In this document: piece after piece, positions 44,752 to 53,400 of the stretch
How the letters are laid out: the number at the start of each line of letters is the position of its first letter
Position numbering within the stretch: position 1 is the first letter of the stretch
Notes under the pieces: model-generated
Seen by the model: the letters and a program-made list of their open reading frames with translations, nothing else
Told to the model about the DNA's origin: nothing
Database searches by the model: none
Assembly: GCF_900103865.1 (NCBI RefSeq)
Contig: NZ_FNII01000013.1
Span: forward strand, 50,951 to 114,950
Reading direction: 5' to 3'
Source: Vreelandella arcis
GTDB lineage: Bacteria; Pseudomonadota; Gammaproteobacteria; Pseudomonadales; Halomonadaceae
Length of the DNA stretch: 64,000 bases
Translations under genes and position numbers: made by a program

Positions 44752-45917
44752 TGGCTACGCTCCATGATGCTGACGTAGTTGGCGACCGCAGCTCCCCCCA
44801 TATTAAACACGCCTGCCAGATTAGCCCCGGGGATCTGCATGTCGCCTGCTTCGCCCATAAGTTGCAGGCAGGCCATGACATGCATGGACACTCCGGTGGC
44901 ACCGACAGGATGCCCCTTAGCCTTGAGGCCGCCGGAGGGGTTGATCGGCAGACGGCCGCCCTTGTAGGACCAGCCTTCCCGAAGCACTCGATAACCCTCG
45001 CCTGGTGGCACCAACCCCATCGCCTCATACTCGATCAACTCGGCGATGGTGAAGCAGTCATGGGTTTCTACGAGATCAAGGTCATCAAGATTTACGCCAG
45101 CCGTCTCTAGTGCCATACGCCAGGCACGGCCAGCACCAGCAAAAGCGAGTGGATCGCGGCGGCTGAGCGGCAGTATGTCATTGACATGCGTGCGAGCCCG
45201 GAACGCAATAGCACGCTCCATACTGCGTGCAGTCGCCTCATCGGTAAGCACCAGCGCAGCAGCACCATCGGAGATCATTGAACAATCGGTACGCCGCAGC
45301 GGGCCAGCGACCAGAGGGTTCTTGTCACCAACAGTGTTACAAAAATCAAACCCCAGATCCTTACGCACATGGGCGTAAGGATTGGCCACACCGTTCCTAT
45401 GGTTCTTGGCGGCGATCAGAGCCAGTTCTTCTCGGCGATCGCCGTAACGGACAAAGTACTCCTCGGCAATGCGTCCGAAGACGCCGGGAAAACCGGTCTC
45501 AGTCACCTCCTCTTTGCGGTAGCTAGCTCCCAGCAGTACGTCGCCTACTTCACGGGCAGGTAACCCGGTCATTTTTTCTGCTCCTACTACCAGGGCGATG
45601 CGGCCACGACCAGCTTCGATGAAGTCCATTGCTGCGTGCAGCGCCGCTGAGCCAGTGGCGCAGGCATTCTCTATACGGGTTGCCGGTGTATGGGTAAGGG
45701 CAGGATCGACCAACGCAACCAAGCCAGCCTGAAAGTCCTGTTTAGAAAAGCCGTTATTCATCACCCCTAAATAGATACCGTCCACGTCGCTAGCGGGCAC
45801 CCCAGCATGATCGAGGGCATTGCTCGTAACTTGAGAAATCATCGCCTCGGTATCAGCCTCCTCACGCTTTCCAAAGGGGAGATGCGACCAACCTACTATC
45901 ATGGCTTTATTTGACAT
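44748..45917 (-). CDS. Thiolase family protein (SCP2-like acetyl-CoA acetyltransferase)
   Basis: 389 aa. ENACATGSAALHAA carries the nucleophilic Cys (about residue 86). ETHDCFTIAE (His region, about 284) and GHPVGATG (about 336) are conserved, as in SCP2-type thiolases; the last Cys of degradative thiolases is not seen in VFNMGGAAVANY. It probably cleaves a 3-ketoacyl-CoA formed by the ligase and SDR products. First gene of the minus-strand operon, divergent from the IclR regulator with a palindromic site 13 bp upstream. Confidence 0.87.
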   Translation of the reverse strand: MSNKAMIVGWSHLPFGKREEADTEAMISQVTSNALDHAGVPASDVDGIYLGVMNNGFSKQDFQAGLVALVDPALTHTPATRIENACATGSAALHAAMDFIEAGRGRIALVVGAEKMTGLPAREVGDVLLGASYRKEEVTETGFPGVFGRIAEEYFVRYGDRREELALIAAKNHRNGVANPYAHVRKDLGFDFCNTVGDKNPLVAGPLRRTDCSMISDGAAALVLTDEATARSMERAIAFRARTHVNDILPLSRRDPLAFAGAGRAWRMALETAGVNLDDLDLVETHDCFTIAELIEYEAMGLVPPGEGYRVLREGWSYKGGRLPINPSGGLKAKGHPVGATGVSMHVMACLQLMGEAGDMQIPGANLAGVFNMGGAAVANYVSIMERSQ

Positions 45918-45929
45918 ACTAAACCTATG

Positions 45930-45944
45930 TTCCGTATTATGGAA
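45930..45944. promoter_or_regulatory. Candidate IclR operator before the thiolase gene
   Basis: TTCCGTATTATGGAA: inverted arms TTCC/GGAA around an AT core, 13 bp upstream of the thiolase start and on the shared gap with iclR. The half ATTATGGAA recurs at 46034-46042 and 48885-48893. Confidence 0.5.
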
Positions 45945-46027
45945 TGAACTTTAAAACCTATTAATCAATCTATCCCCGTATTACAGGCGATTCAACACGA
46001 GAAAATGAAATGTCGACTAATGTATCA

Positions 46028-46042
46028 GGCCACATTATGGAA
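46028..46042. promoter_or_regulatory. Candidate IclR operator before the IclR gene
   Basis: GGCCACATTATGGAA, matching the pattern nnCCRYATTATGGAA shared with 45930-45944 and 48879-48893. It lies 17 bp before the iclR-type start codon, a position suited to autorepression. Confidence 0.5.
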
Positions 46043-46059
46043 CAGTACGAGGCCTTTCA

Positions 46060-46842
46060 ATGTCTTCAGTAAAAGGAGCTCAAGCCATCTCTCGCACTAT
46101 GCAAGTGCTGCGCGCCATTGCTGGCAAACAGGGCTTCGGAGCAACACTCTCTTACATCACCCTGCGAACCGGACTCACCAAACCAACAGCCCACCGAATA
46201 TTGCAGGCCCTAGTCGCTGAAGGGATGGTGGAGAAGTCTGATAACGAGGGCTATTTACTAGGCCCAGAGTGCTACATGCTCGGCGTAATCGCCGACCAAC
46301 GGTATGGTCTGAGTCAGATCGCCTCAGGAACGGTGGCACGAATCGCCGCCAAATGCGGCGATAGCGCCTTCTTCTCGATCCGCAGTGAGTGGCACACCCT
46401 CTGCCTTATCCGCGAGGATGGTGATTACCCGATCAAGACACACGTGCTGCAGCCCGGCACGCGCCTACCATTGGGAGTAGGTGGGGGAGGCATAGCCATG
46501 CTCGCAGCACTTGATGACAATGAGATTGAAAAGAGCCTGGCAGCAAATGCCGAGGAACGTGCCAAGCATTTTCCTGGTGACGAACGCGCCGACCAACTGG
46601 CACGCGTAGCTGAGTGCCGTACACTCGGCTACGGCATCAACCGAGGATCGGTAGTCGCTGACTCATGGGGGATTGGTGCAGTTGTACGCGACGACAAGAA
46701 ATGTGTGCTGGGTGCATTAACTATCGCCGCCATCGCGAGTCGCCTGCAGCCAGACCGTCAGCAAGAGCTAGGGCCGCTCCTGATGCAGGAGGCAGCAGCA
46801 CTAGAAGAAAAGATTTGCGAGGCACAGCGGATGCGCCGCTGA
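46060..46842 (+). CDS. IclR family transcriptional regulator
   Basis: 260 aa. N-terminal winged helix (about 8-70: AISRTMQVLRAIAG ... GLTKPTAHRILQALVAEGMVE) and a C-terminal effector domain of the IclR type (about 80-255; GVGGGGIAMLAAL and RGSVVADSWGIGAVV). ACGAGG precedes the ATG. It is divergent from the thiolase operon and is the natural candidate regulator of both that operon and the TRAP genes at 47.7-52 kb, since a shared motif occurs in both control regions. Effector unknown. Confidence 0.87.
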   Translation: MSSVKGAQAISRTMQVLRAIAGKQGFGATLSYITLRTGLTKPTAHRILQALVAEGMVEKSDNEGYLLGPECYMLGVIADQRYGLSQIASGTVARIAAKCGDSAFFSIRSEWHTLCLIREDGDYPIKTHVLQPGTRLPLGVGGGGIAMLAALDDNEIEKSLAANAEERAKHFPGDERADQLARVAECRTLGYGINRGSVVADSWGIGAVVRDDKKCVLGALTIAAIASRLQPDRQQELGPLLMQEAAALEEKICEAQRMRR

Positions 46843-46857
46843 GGCGCACCACTCAAC

Positions 46858-47667
46858 TCACGACCAAGGATTGACGGCACCTAAAGACAGACCACCATCA
46901 ACCACTAGCCGTGTCCCGGTAACGTAACGCGACATGTCGGAGGCTAGGAATAACGAGGCATTGGCTATATCCCAAGCGTCCCCCATGAACCCCATAGGAC
47001 ACTGGCGGCTGCGCTTCTCACGCATCTGCTCTACTTCACCGCCATAGGCGCTGGTTAGCGGCGAGTAGATCATTGGTGTATCCATCAGGCCCGGCAGGAT
47101 GCAGTTAGCCCGTATACCATAAATTGCGTACTGCGCAGCCAAGTTTTCGGTAAATGCCAACATGGCAGCCTTGGATGTAGTATACGCTGAGTAGGGAAAG
47201 CCTATCCAACGCAGCGCGGCAATTGAAGAAATATTAATAATGCTGCCACTACCCTGAAGCTTCATTATTGGTAGCACTTGCTTACAGGTCAAAAACACCC
47301 CGGTCAGGTTAATGCGAATTAACCGTTCCCATTCCTCTTCACTAGTTTCTTCAGGCCCACCAGTCATAGAGATGCCGACATTATTGTGTAATACATCAAT
47401 GCCACCATAATAATCCATAGCCGCCTCTACTAGACGTACTACGTCCTCTTCACGCGTAATGTCAGCGGAGACCACATCACAAGAGCCACCCTCTTCACGA
47501 ATAATACGCTGCGTTTCCTCAGCAGCAATGGGATCACGATCAACGGCCAGTACTTGAGCACCCTCCCGGGCATAGAGTACGGCAGCCGCCTTCCCGTTAC
47601 CCCACCCTTCGCCGCAGGAGCCAGCACCGACCACTACTACGCGCCTATCTTGCATCAAGGCTTTCAT
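46858..47667 (-). CDS. Short-chain dehydrogenase/reductase
   Basis: 269 aa, classical SDR with a modified nucleotide motif (VVVGAGSCGEGWGNGKA instead of TGxxxGxG), LHNNVGIS in the NAG position, ISSIAAL and YTTSKAA (YxxxK). The end YVTGTRLVVDGGLSLG is the usual SDR C-terminus. AAGGAG lies 7 bp before the ATG. It is downstream of a TRAP binding-protein gene on the same strand, separated by a hairpin, and converges with iclR at 15 bp. Confidence 0.84.
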   Translation of the reverse strand: MKALMQDRRVVVVGAGSCGEGWGNGKAAAVLYAREGAQVLAVDRDPIAAEETQRIIREEGGSCDVVSADITREEDVVRLVEAAMDYYGGIDVLHNNVGISMTGGPEETSEEEWERLIRINLTGVFLTCKQVLPIMKLQGSGSIINISSIAALRWIGFPYSAYTTSKAAMLAFTENLAAQYAIYGIRANCILPGLMDTPMIYSPLTSAYGGEVEQMREKRSRQCPMGFMGDAWDIANASLFLASDMSRYVTGTRLVVDGGLSLGAVNPWS

Positions 47668-47679
47668 TAAAGTCTCCTT

Positions 47680-47710
47680 GCGATGCCGACATTCTATTTG
47701 CCGACATCGC
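47680..47710 (-). repeat. Intercistronic hairpin with internal direct repeat between dctP and SDR
   Basis: GCGATG and CATCGC can pair across a loop that contains two copies of GCCGACAT (at about 47685 and 47700). It lies between the binding-protein and SDR genes, where a stabilising hairpin often keeps binding-protein mRNA more abundant than the downstream message. Confidence 0.4.
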
Positions 47711-47739
47711 CCAAGCTGGATGATAAGTTCAGACCGGCT

Positions 47740-48756
47740 TTATTGTGATTGCCTTGACTGCTCGATATTTGCCTGGAATGTTTCTACTAATGGCTCTCCG
47801 ACCTTTTGAGACCAAGTATCAAAGGCACTTTGGGTCGCATTGCGAAATGCCTGAAGCTCTTCTTCACTAGGACTATAAATTTCCATTCCTTTTTCCTTGA
47901 GCAGATCGACACCCTCGGCAGTCTGCTCCCTAGTGAGTTGTTTCTGATAGGCCATTGCCTCTTCGGCCGCCTGCTTCATCGTCGCCTGGGTCTCTTCGCC
48001 CCAAGATTCCCAGCGCTTCTTACTGACTGCCAAAAATGCTGGGTCGTATGAATAGTGCCACTCAGTCAGGTAATCCTGCACTTCATAGATGCGCTGAGGA
48101 ATAATAACCGCACCGATGGGATTCTCCTGGCCGTCAACAACGCCCTGCTGCAGAGCTGAAAAGGTCTCGGTCCACTGGATTTGCTGCGGATTAGCGCCGA
48201 GATCATCCAGAATATCAATAAACATGGGCCCAGCGACACGAATTTTAAGGCCACTCAGATCGGCTGGTGTCTTAACGGGATGAACGCTATTGGTCAGCTC
48301 ACGAAAGCCACTCTCACCCCAGCCGAGGACGACAAGCCCCTGATCGGACATAATGGCTTCCATCTCCTTCGCCGGCTCACCATTCAGAGTTGCATCAACC
48401 TCATCGTAGTTGTTATAGAGATAAGGCAGCGAGAAAACCGACATCTCTGGAATCAGCGGTGATACAGAAATCGCCGACGAAAGAAGAAAATCAATATCCC
48501 CTCGCCCAACCATCTCTGCCTGTTTCAACTGATCACCACCGGCCAGTACCGCATTCGCAAACACCTTAACCTTCTTTTCACCATCAGTGGCCTTTTCAAC
48601 CAACTCGGCAAATCGTTCGGCGCCTTTATTACGGCTTGTTGAATCACTTGTTTCGCTAGAAAGCCTAAGTGTTTCTGCCTGCGCCACCTCCGCTACCGCA
48701 ATGGATACACACAAACACGCCATTATGGGAGCGGTTACTCTTTTATTAATCACCAT
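47740..48756 (-). CDS. TRAP transporter solute-binding protein DctP (orphan copy)
   Basis: 338 aa periplasmic binding protein; signal peptide with cleavage near AEVAQAETLRL. DctP hallmarks: NAVLAGGDQLKQAEMVGRGD (about 70-90) and NPQQIQWTETFSALQQGVVD (about 190-209), the latter including the carboxylate-binding Arg/Asn region of the family. It is strongly similar over its length to the divergent copy at 49168, with long identical stretches. It has no own DctQ/DctM; it probably feeds the permease encoded by the divergent operon or is a substrate-range variant. Confidence 0.88.
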   Translation of the reverse strand: MVINKRVTAPIMACLCVSIAVAEVAQAETLRLSSETSDSTSRNKGAERFAELVEKATDGEKKVKVFANAVLAGGDQLKQAEMVGRGDIDFLLSSAISVSPLIPEMSVFSLPYLYNNYDEVDATLNGEPAKEMEAIMSDQGLVVLGWGESGFRELTNSVHPVKTPADLSGLKIRVAGPMFIDILDDLGANPQQIQWTETFSALQQGVVDGQENPIGAVIIPQRIYEVQDYLTEWHYSYDPAFLAVSKKRWESWGEETQATMKQAAEEAMAYQKQLTREQTAEGVDLLKEKGMEIYSPSEEELQAFRNATQSAFDTWSQKVGEPLVETFQANIEQSRQSQ

Positions 48757-49167
48757 ACGTCACCTTTGTATTTTTGTGTTTTATCGAAACTACATTATGG
48801 TCAAAACCGCGAAAACGCGATGACACTAGCAATTGTGGTCCTCATCAATTAGCAGAACAATGCAACTAAAGAATAACAATCCACATTATGGAATAAATAA
48901 AAACTAATTTTTACTTTAGAAACATTTGTCTATGCCACCCAAAAGCATGCAACATAAATTACCATTCACTAAATAAAAATAACAACTTACTGTTATATAT
49001 ATAATTTATTAAAAAAATAATAAATTTATTTCTAGCTTCCTCCTATTTCTACAACCTTTGTCTTATGGTCAGCGCATGCCCTATGAGCCACTCTCGCCAA
49101 TAAGCATTCAAAATGCTTTCCACATTGCAGAACAAAAATCAGCCCATCACTCTGTGTGAGGTACACC
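48757..49167. promoter_or_regulatory. AT-rich divergent control region of the two DctP genes with IclR-type motifs
   Basis: About 410 bp, very AT-rich. ATCCACATTATGGAA (48879-48893) matches the motif beside iclR over 13 identical bases (CCACATTATGGAA). CTACATTATGG (48790-48800) is a weaker copy, 34 bp from the minus-strand dctP start. No gene seen. Confidence 0.5.
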
Positions 49168-50166
49168 ATGCATCCGAAGCAGTTACTCCCAATAGTTTTC
49201 TCTATCACTTCCCTGGCCTTTGCAGCCACGTCCCATGCTGAGACCTATCGGCTAACTCATAACACTTCCAATAATACGACCTGGCAGCAGGGTGCCGATA
49301 AATTCAGTGAAATCCTGAATGAAAAAACGGATGGCGAAGTTAACGTTAAAGTCTTTCCTAATGCAGTTCTGGCTGGTGGAGACCAGATGAAGCAGTCCGA
49401 GATGGTTGGACGTGGTGACATTGATTTCGTGATCACTTCTGCGATCAATGTCACCCCTTTGATTCCCGAAATGGCAGCATTTTCTCTACCTTATCTCTTC
49501 TCCAGCTATGATCAAGTTGATGCTGCCGTGCAAGGCGAGGCAGGCAACAAGATGAAGGAAATTGCTGAAAAGAAAGGCATCAAAATCCTAGCTTGGGGGG
49601 AAAATGGTTTTCGTGAACTGTCCAACAGTGTTCACCCCGTCGAGACTCCCGAGGATCTTAACGGGATGAAGGTTCGCGTCGCTGCTCCGATGTACATTGA
49701 TGTGTTCAATGCCCTAGGCGCGAACCCACAGCAGATCCAATGGACCGAAACTTTCTCTGCATTGCAACAGGGTGTCGTTGACGCTCAGGAGAATCCTGTA
49801 GGATCCATCATTGTGCCCCAACGTATCTATGAGGTGCAGGATTACCTGACCGAGTGGCATTACTCATATGATCCTATCTTTGTTGGCGTAAGTGAGCAGC
49901 TCTGGGAGAGCTGGAGCGAAGATACTCGCACTACAGTTCAGGAAGCAGCTGACCAGGCTATGCAATACCAGGTCGATATCTCTCGCGAAAAGACAAAATC
50001 GGGTATTCAAACGCTTAAGGAGCACGGCATGCAAATCACTACCCTCTCCGAGGAACAGCTGCAGGCTTTCCGTGATGCTACTCAGCCAGTCTACGAAAGT
50101 TGGGCCAAGAAGGTGGGCCAAGACCTTGTGCAGACATTTGAGGATGCTGTCAAGCAAGAGCAGTAA
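49168..50166 (+). CDS. TRAP transporter solute-binding protein DctP
   Basis: 332 aa with a signal peptide (LLPIVFSITSLAFAATSHA). Same motifs as the divergent paralogue: NAVLAGGDQMKQSEMVGRGD and NPQQIQWTETFSALQQGVVD, followed by YEVQDYLTEWHYSYDP. The start is ATG 49168 with GTGAGG upstream; a GTG at 49156 is less likely. First gene of dctPQM (30-bp gap to dctQ). Ligand probably an organic acid, given the CoA-ligase operon next door; this is inference. Confidence 0.9.
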   Translation: MHPKQLLPIVFSITSLAFAATSHAETYRLTHNTSNNTTWQQGADKFSEILNEKTDGEVNVKVFPNAVLAGGDQMKQSEMVGRGDIDFVITSAINVTPLIPEMAAFSLPYLFSSYDQVDAAVQGEAGNKMKEIAEKKGIKILAWGENGFRELSNSVHPVETPEDLNGMKVRVAAPMYIDVFNALGANPQQIQWTETFSALQQGVVDAQENPVGSIIVPQRIYEVQDYLTEWHYSYDPIFVGVSEQLWESWSEDTRTTVQEAADQAMQYQVDISREKTKSGIQTLKEHGMQITTLSEEQLQAFRDATQPVYESWAKKVGQDLVQTFEDAVKQEQ

Positions 50167-50196
50167 CCGCTGACAGCCCAGGAGAGGAGAATTACA

Positions 50197-50673
50197 ATGA
50201 CAAAGATACTCTGGCGCCACTTCGAGGAGGTCATCTGTGGAATCGTCTTTCTATGCATGACTCTCTTGGGCTTTGTTAATGTGGTGGTGCGCACTCTTAC
50301 CAACTTTTCGCTGGCTTCGACCCAAGAGCTAGTAATCAATGGCATGGTGGTACTAACTGTTTTCGGTGCTGCGATCGCCGCCAAGCACGGCCAACACTTG
50401 GCGGTGACCGTGCTCTACGAGAATGTACCTCGCGCCTTCAAGCGAACTTTGGTGCTAATATCGACGCTACTGGTCATTGTTACCCTAGTGCTGTGCAGCT
50501 GGTTCACTTACAACCTGCTCGCTAATCAGTACGATAGCGGCGTCGTTTCCAGCGCCCTACAGATTCCTCAATGGCACTACACACTGATCGTACCCTTCGG
50601 GTTCGTGATGCTCCTTATCCGCCAGATTGAGCTGGCGGTGGTCGAGTTCCAACAACTGGGGGCAAGCCAATGA
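50197..50673 (+). CDS. TRAP transporter small permease DctQ
   Basis: 158 aa with four membrane segments (FLCMTLLGFVNVVVRTL near the start; LVLISTLLVIVTLVLCSW in the middle) and the family motif EELVINGMVVLTVFGAAI-like segment here as QELVINGMVVLTVFGAA. GGAGAGGAG lies before the ATG. It overlaps dctM by four bases. Confidence 0.88.
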   Translation: MTKILWRHFEEVICGIVFLCMTLLGFVNVVVRTLTNFSLASTQELVINGMVVLTVFGAAIAAKHGQHLAVTVLYENVPRAFKRTLVLISTLLVIVTLVLCSWFTYNLLANQYDSGVVSSALQIPQWHYTLIVPFGFVMLLIRQIELAVVEFQQLGASQ

Positions 50674-51998
50674 TGATGGAGCTAACGTCCGGAACACAGA
50701 TGATTGTGCTTTTCTTTGTGTTCGTACTGCTGCGTGTCCCTGTCGCCTTCAGTCTTGCATTGTCGGCAATGTATGCCATGTATCAGATGGACTTTGGGTT
50801 GGACATGGTAGGCGATTTAATCATCTCGGGGATCGCCAAGTACTCACTACTAGCAATTCCTTTCTTTATCCTAGCCGGCAACATCATGGGAATCACCGGA
50901 ATTGCTGGCAAAATGATCAATTTTTTTCGCATCCTAGTGGGTAGTTTGCCTGGGGGCATGGGGGTGGTAGGAACAGTGGTGTGCCTATTCTGGGGGGCAG
51001 TAAGCGGTTCCGGCCCAGCCTCGGTGGCAGCTATCGGCCCGCTGATAATACGAGGCATGGTAGCCGATGGCTACTCACGGCCATTTGCTGCCGGCCTAGT
51101 CTGCACTGGAGCAGCCTTATCCCTTATCATCCCGCCGTCTATCGGCCTGGTCATCTACGGGATTCTTGCCCAAACTTCGATCTCTGACCTCTTCCTGGCT
51201 TCGATCGTTCCCGGCCTGATGCTAGGCTGTCTGATGCTATGCGCCCTGCCATTTGCCAAGTTATCACCTCTCACCGACGCAGACCCCACCAGCGAAGAAG
51301 CTTTGAACCTGTACGGGGACTCCGAGGCTGACAACACCATCTCCTACGGTAAACGCTTGGCATACGCCTTCAAGGATGCATTTTGGGGTCTGCTAACGCC
51401 AGTGGTGATCCTCGGCGGTATCTATGGTGGAGTGTTTACTCCCACTGAAGCGGCGATAGTCGCTACCGTTTACGCTATGTTCGTGGGATTTGTTGTCTAT
51501 CGATCTCTAAGCTTCAGGGCGCTTTTCACCAGTGTAGTTGACTCGGCAGGTTCTTCGGCGGTAGTCATGCTGGTGGTTGCCTTCGCCAGCCTGTTCGGCT
51601 GGGTGGTAGTTGTCGATGGTTTAGTCAGCAATTACTCAGATGCACTGCTAGGCATAAGCGACAGCACTTGGATGATCGTACTGGTAATGATGCTGATCTT
51701 GCTGCTGACGGGAATGTTCATGGATGCCATCACCATCATGTTCATTACTCTGCCGATATTCCTACCTGTAATTGACAGCCTAGGTCTTGATCCGACCTGG
51801 TTCGGCGTCGCTTTGATGACGGCTTTATCAATCGGCCTGATTACTCCCCCAGTAGGTATCAACCTATTTGTCGCCGCCAATATTACCCAGTTGCCACTAG
51901 GCAAGATCGCCCTGGGCGTACTGCCCTTTCTGTTAGTTTCATTGATTGGTCTGCTACTGATCACATACATGCCGAGCCTCTCCTTGTTCTTGCTCTAA
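50670..51998 (+). CDS. TRAP transporter large permease DctM
   Basis: 442 aa, about 12 membrane segments. Family blocks include LLAIPFFILAGNIMG, GSLPGGMGVVGTVVCLFWGAVSGSG, SLIIPPSIGLVIYG and LITPPVGINLFVA. Carries the sodium-coupled transport path of the TRAP system. It begins inside the end of dctQ and ends 91 bp before the IS5 element. Confidence 0.9.
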   Translation: MMMELTSGTQMIVLFFVFVLLRVPVAFSLALSAMYAMYQMDFGLDMVGDLIISGIAKYSLLAIPFFILAGNIMGITGIAGKMINFFRILVGSLPGGMGVVGTVVCLFWGAVSGSGPASVAAIGPLIIRGMVADGYSRPFAAGLVCTGAALSLIIPPSIGLVIYGILAQTSISDLFLASIVPGLMLGCLMLCALPFAKLSPLTDADPTSEEALNLYGDSEADNTISYGKRLAYAFKDAFWGLLTPVVILGGIYGGVFTPTEAAIVATVYAMFVGFVVYRSLSFRALFTSVVDSAGSSAVVMLVVAFASLFGWVVVVDGLVSNYSDALLGISDSTWMIVLVMMLILLLTGMFMDAITIMFITLPIFLPVIDSLGLDPTWFGVALMTALSIGLITPPVGINLFVAANITQLPLGKIALGVLPFLLVSLIGLLLITYMPSLSLFLL

Positions 51999-52019
51999 AC
52001 ACCTCAATGGATAACATGG

Positions 52020-52042
52020 CTGGCATCTCAAAAGGATGCCAG
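52020..52042 (+). repeat. Hairpin after dctM
   Basis: CTGGCATC-TCAAAAG-GATGCCAG, an 8-bp perfect stem 22 bp past the dctM stop; no T-run follows, so weak terminator or RNA stabiliser. Confidence 0.5.
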
Positions 52043-52185
52043 ACCTTAATGAAAGTAACTCTTCCTCTCTTGAAGCTTCTTAGAGTTAGGCTTTGTCTGA
52101 AAAGTTAGCTCGTAAGCAGCGATCTAGGCATACCATGGCCTTGAAGCTGCTTTCGAGATTATCGTAGCGCGTGCAAATATTGATC

Positions 52186-53400
52186 TGCACCACCAATAAC
52201 GGACACTGAGTTAAGCACTGATTGCCTGTTCATAATCCATGGGGCTGAGATAGCCCAAGGAACTGTGCCGCCTCTGGCGGTTGTAATCAACTTCAATGTA
52301 TTCGAACAGATGTTGTCGGAGCTCGATCCGGGGCCTGGGCGGTTCGTACTGCATCACCTCTACTTTCATGGAATGGAAGAAGCTCTCCACGCAGGCGTTG
52401 TCCCAACAGCTGCCTCTGCGGCTCATGCTCTGGCGTAAGGCGTGTTTCTGGATCAGATAGCGGTAGCGATGAGAGCAGTAGGCTGCCACGGTCGCTGTGA
52501 ACGATGACCGCCACCACAACGCCATCTCCAGGGCGTCACAGACCAGCCCCGCGGTCATCCTGGTGGACATCGACCAACCGATCACCGTGCGTGAATGCAG
52601 GTCCATCATTACTGCCAAGTAAAGCCAGCCTTCACTGGTCATCAGATAAGTGATGTCGCCGGCCCACTTCTCATTCGGCCCGGCAGCTTCTAAGTTCTAC
52701 TCCAGCAGATTGGACGATACCGGCAAGCTGTGATTGCTGTCGGTGGTGACTTTGAACTTGCGTGCCGCCTTCGGCACCAGAGACTGGCGCTGCATACTGG
52801 CTCCAATCGTTTTAACGTCGTGGCGCTCGCCTGGAGACGCCAATTCGGCCTGAACGCGACGAGCGCCATCGCGCTGTTTGCTGAATTTAAACGTGTGCAA
52901 GACCTGCTCGCCCAGACGTTGCCGAGACTGAGCGGCAAGGCTGGGGTTGTGGCGCATTTGCTGCCAACGATAAAGCCCACTTCGCGACACACCGAGCACA
53001 ACCGCCATCCGCAGGACTGCAAACCGTTGACTGTGCTCGTGCATGAAGTGGTAACGCGCTATCTTTGGTTTTCCGCGAAGTAGGTGGCCGCTTTTTTTAA
53101 GATGGCCAGCTCCTCTGTCTGCTCCGATAGCTGTCGCTTGAGCCGGTCGTTTTCAGTGGCCAACTCGGCTTCACGACTTGAAGAATGGGCCTTTTTCCTG
53201 GCGGCAGAGCGCAAGCCATAGATCTGCGACTCGTGTAGCCCCAGTTCCTGGCGGCACTGGCCACGCTGGTATTCTCGGCCAGCTTGAGAGCCTCAGCCTT
53301 GAATTCGTCGGAGTAGCGGTTGCGTTGTTGCTTGGTCATAACGGTTCACCTCGTTAAGTGATTGTACTAGCTTAACGCGGTGTCCAGAATCAGCGGGGCG
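52186..53400 (-). mobile_element. IS3-family element nested inside the IS5 copy
   Basis: 1215 bp between two copies of the target repeat GATC (52182-52185, 53401-53404). Ends: TGCACCACCAATAACGGACA on the left and, on the other strand, CGCCCCGCTGATTCTGGACA on the right, an imperfect inverted repeat that is best conserved in GGACAC...GTTAAGC. Removing the element and one GATC restores the IS5 transposase frame (ELRHMINICTRYDN), which proves the insertion point. Confidence 0.9.
52211..53339 (-). pseudogene. IS3-family transposase orfA/orfB, degenerate
   Basis: orfA begins at 53339 (MTKQQRNRYSDEFKAEALKL) and breaks frame after about 38 codons. orfB N-terminal part (MHEHSQRFAVLRMAVVLGVS, 53044-52697) ends at a stop just before the catalytic core. 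The core ([20 protein letters not shown], then [20 protein letters not shown]) is in another frame with a further internal shift that destroys the second-Asp segment. Ends DYEQAISA at 52211. Not functional. Confidence 0.85.
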
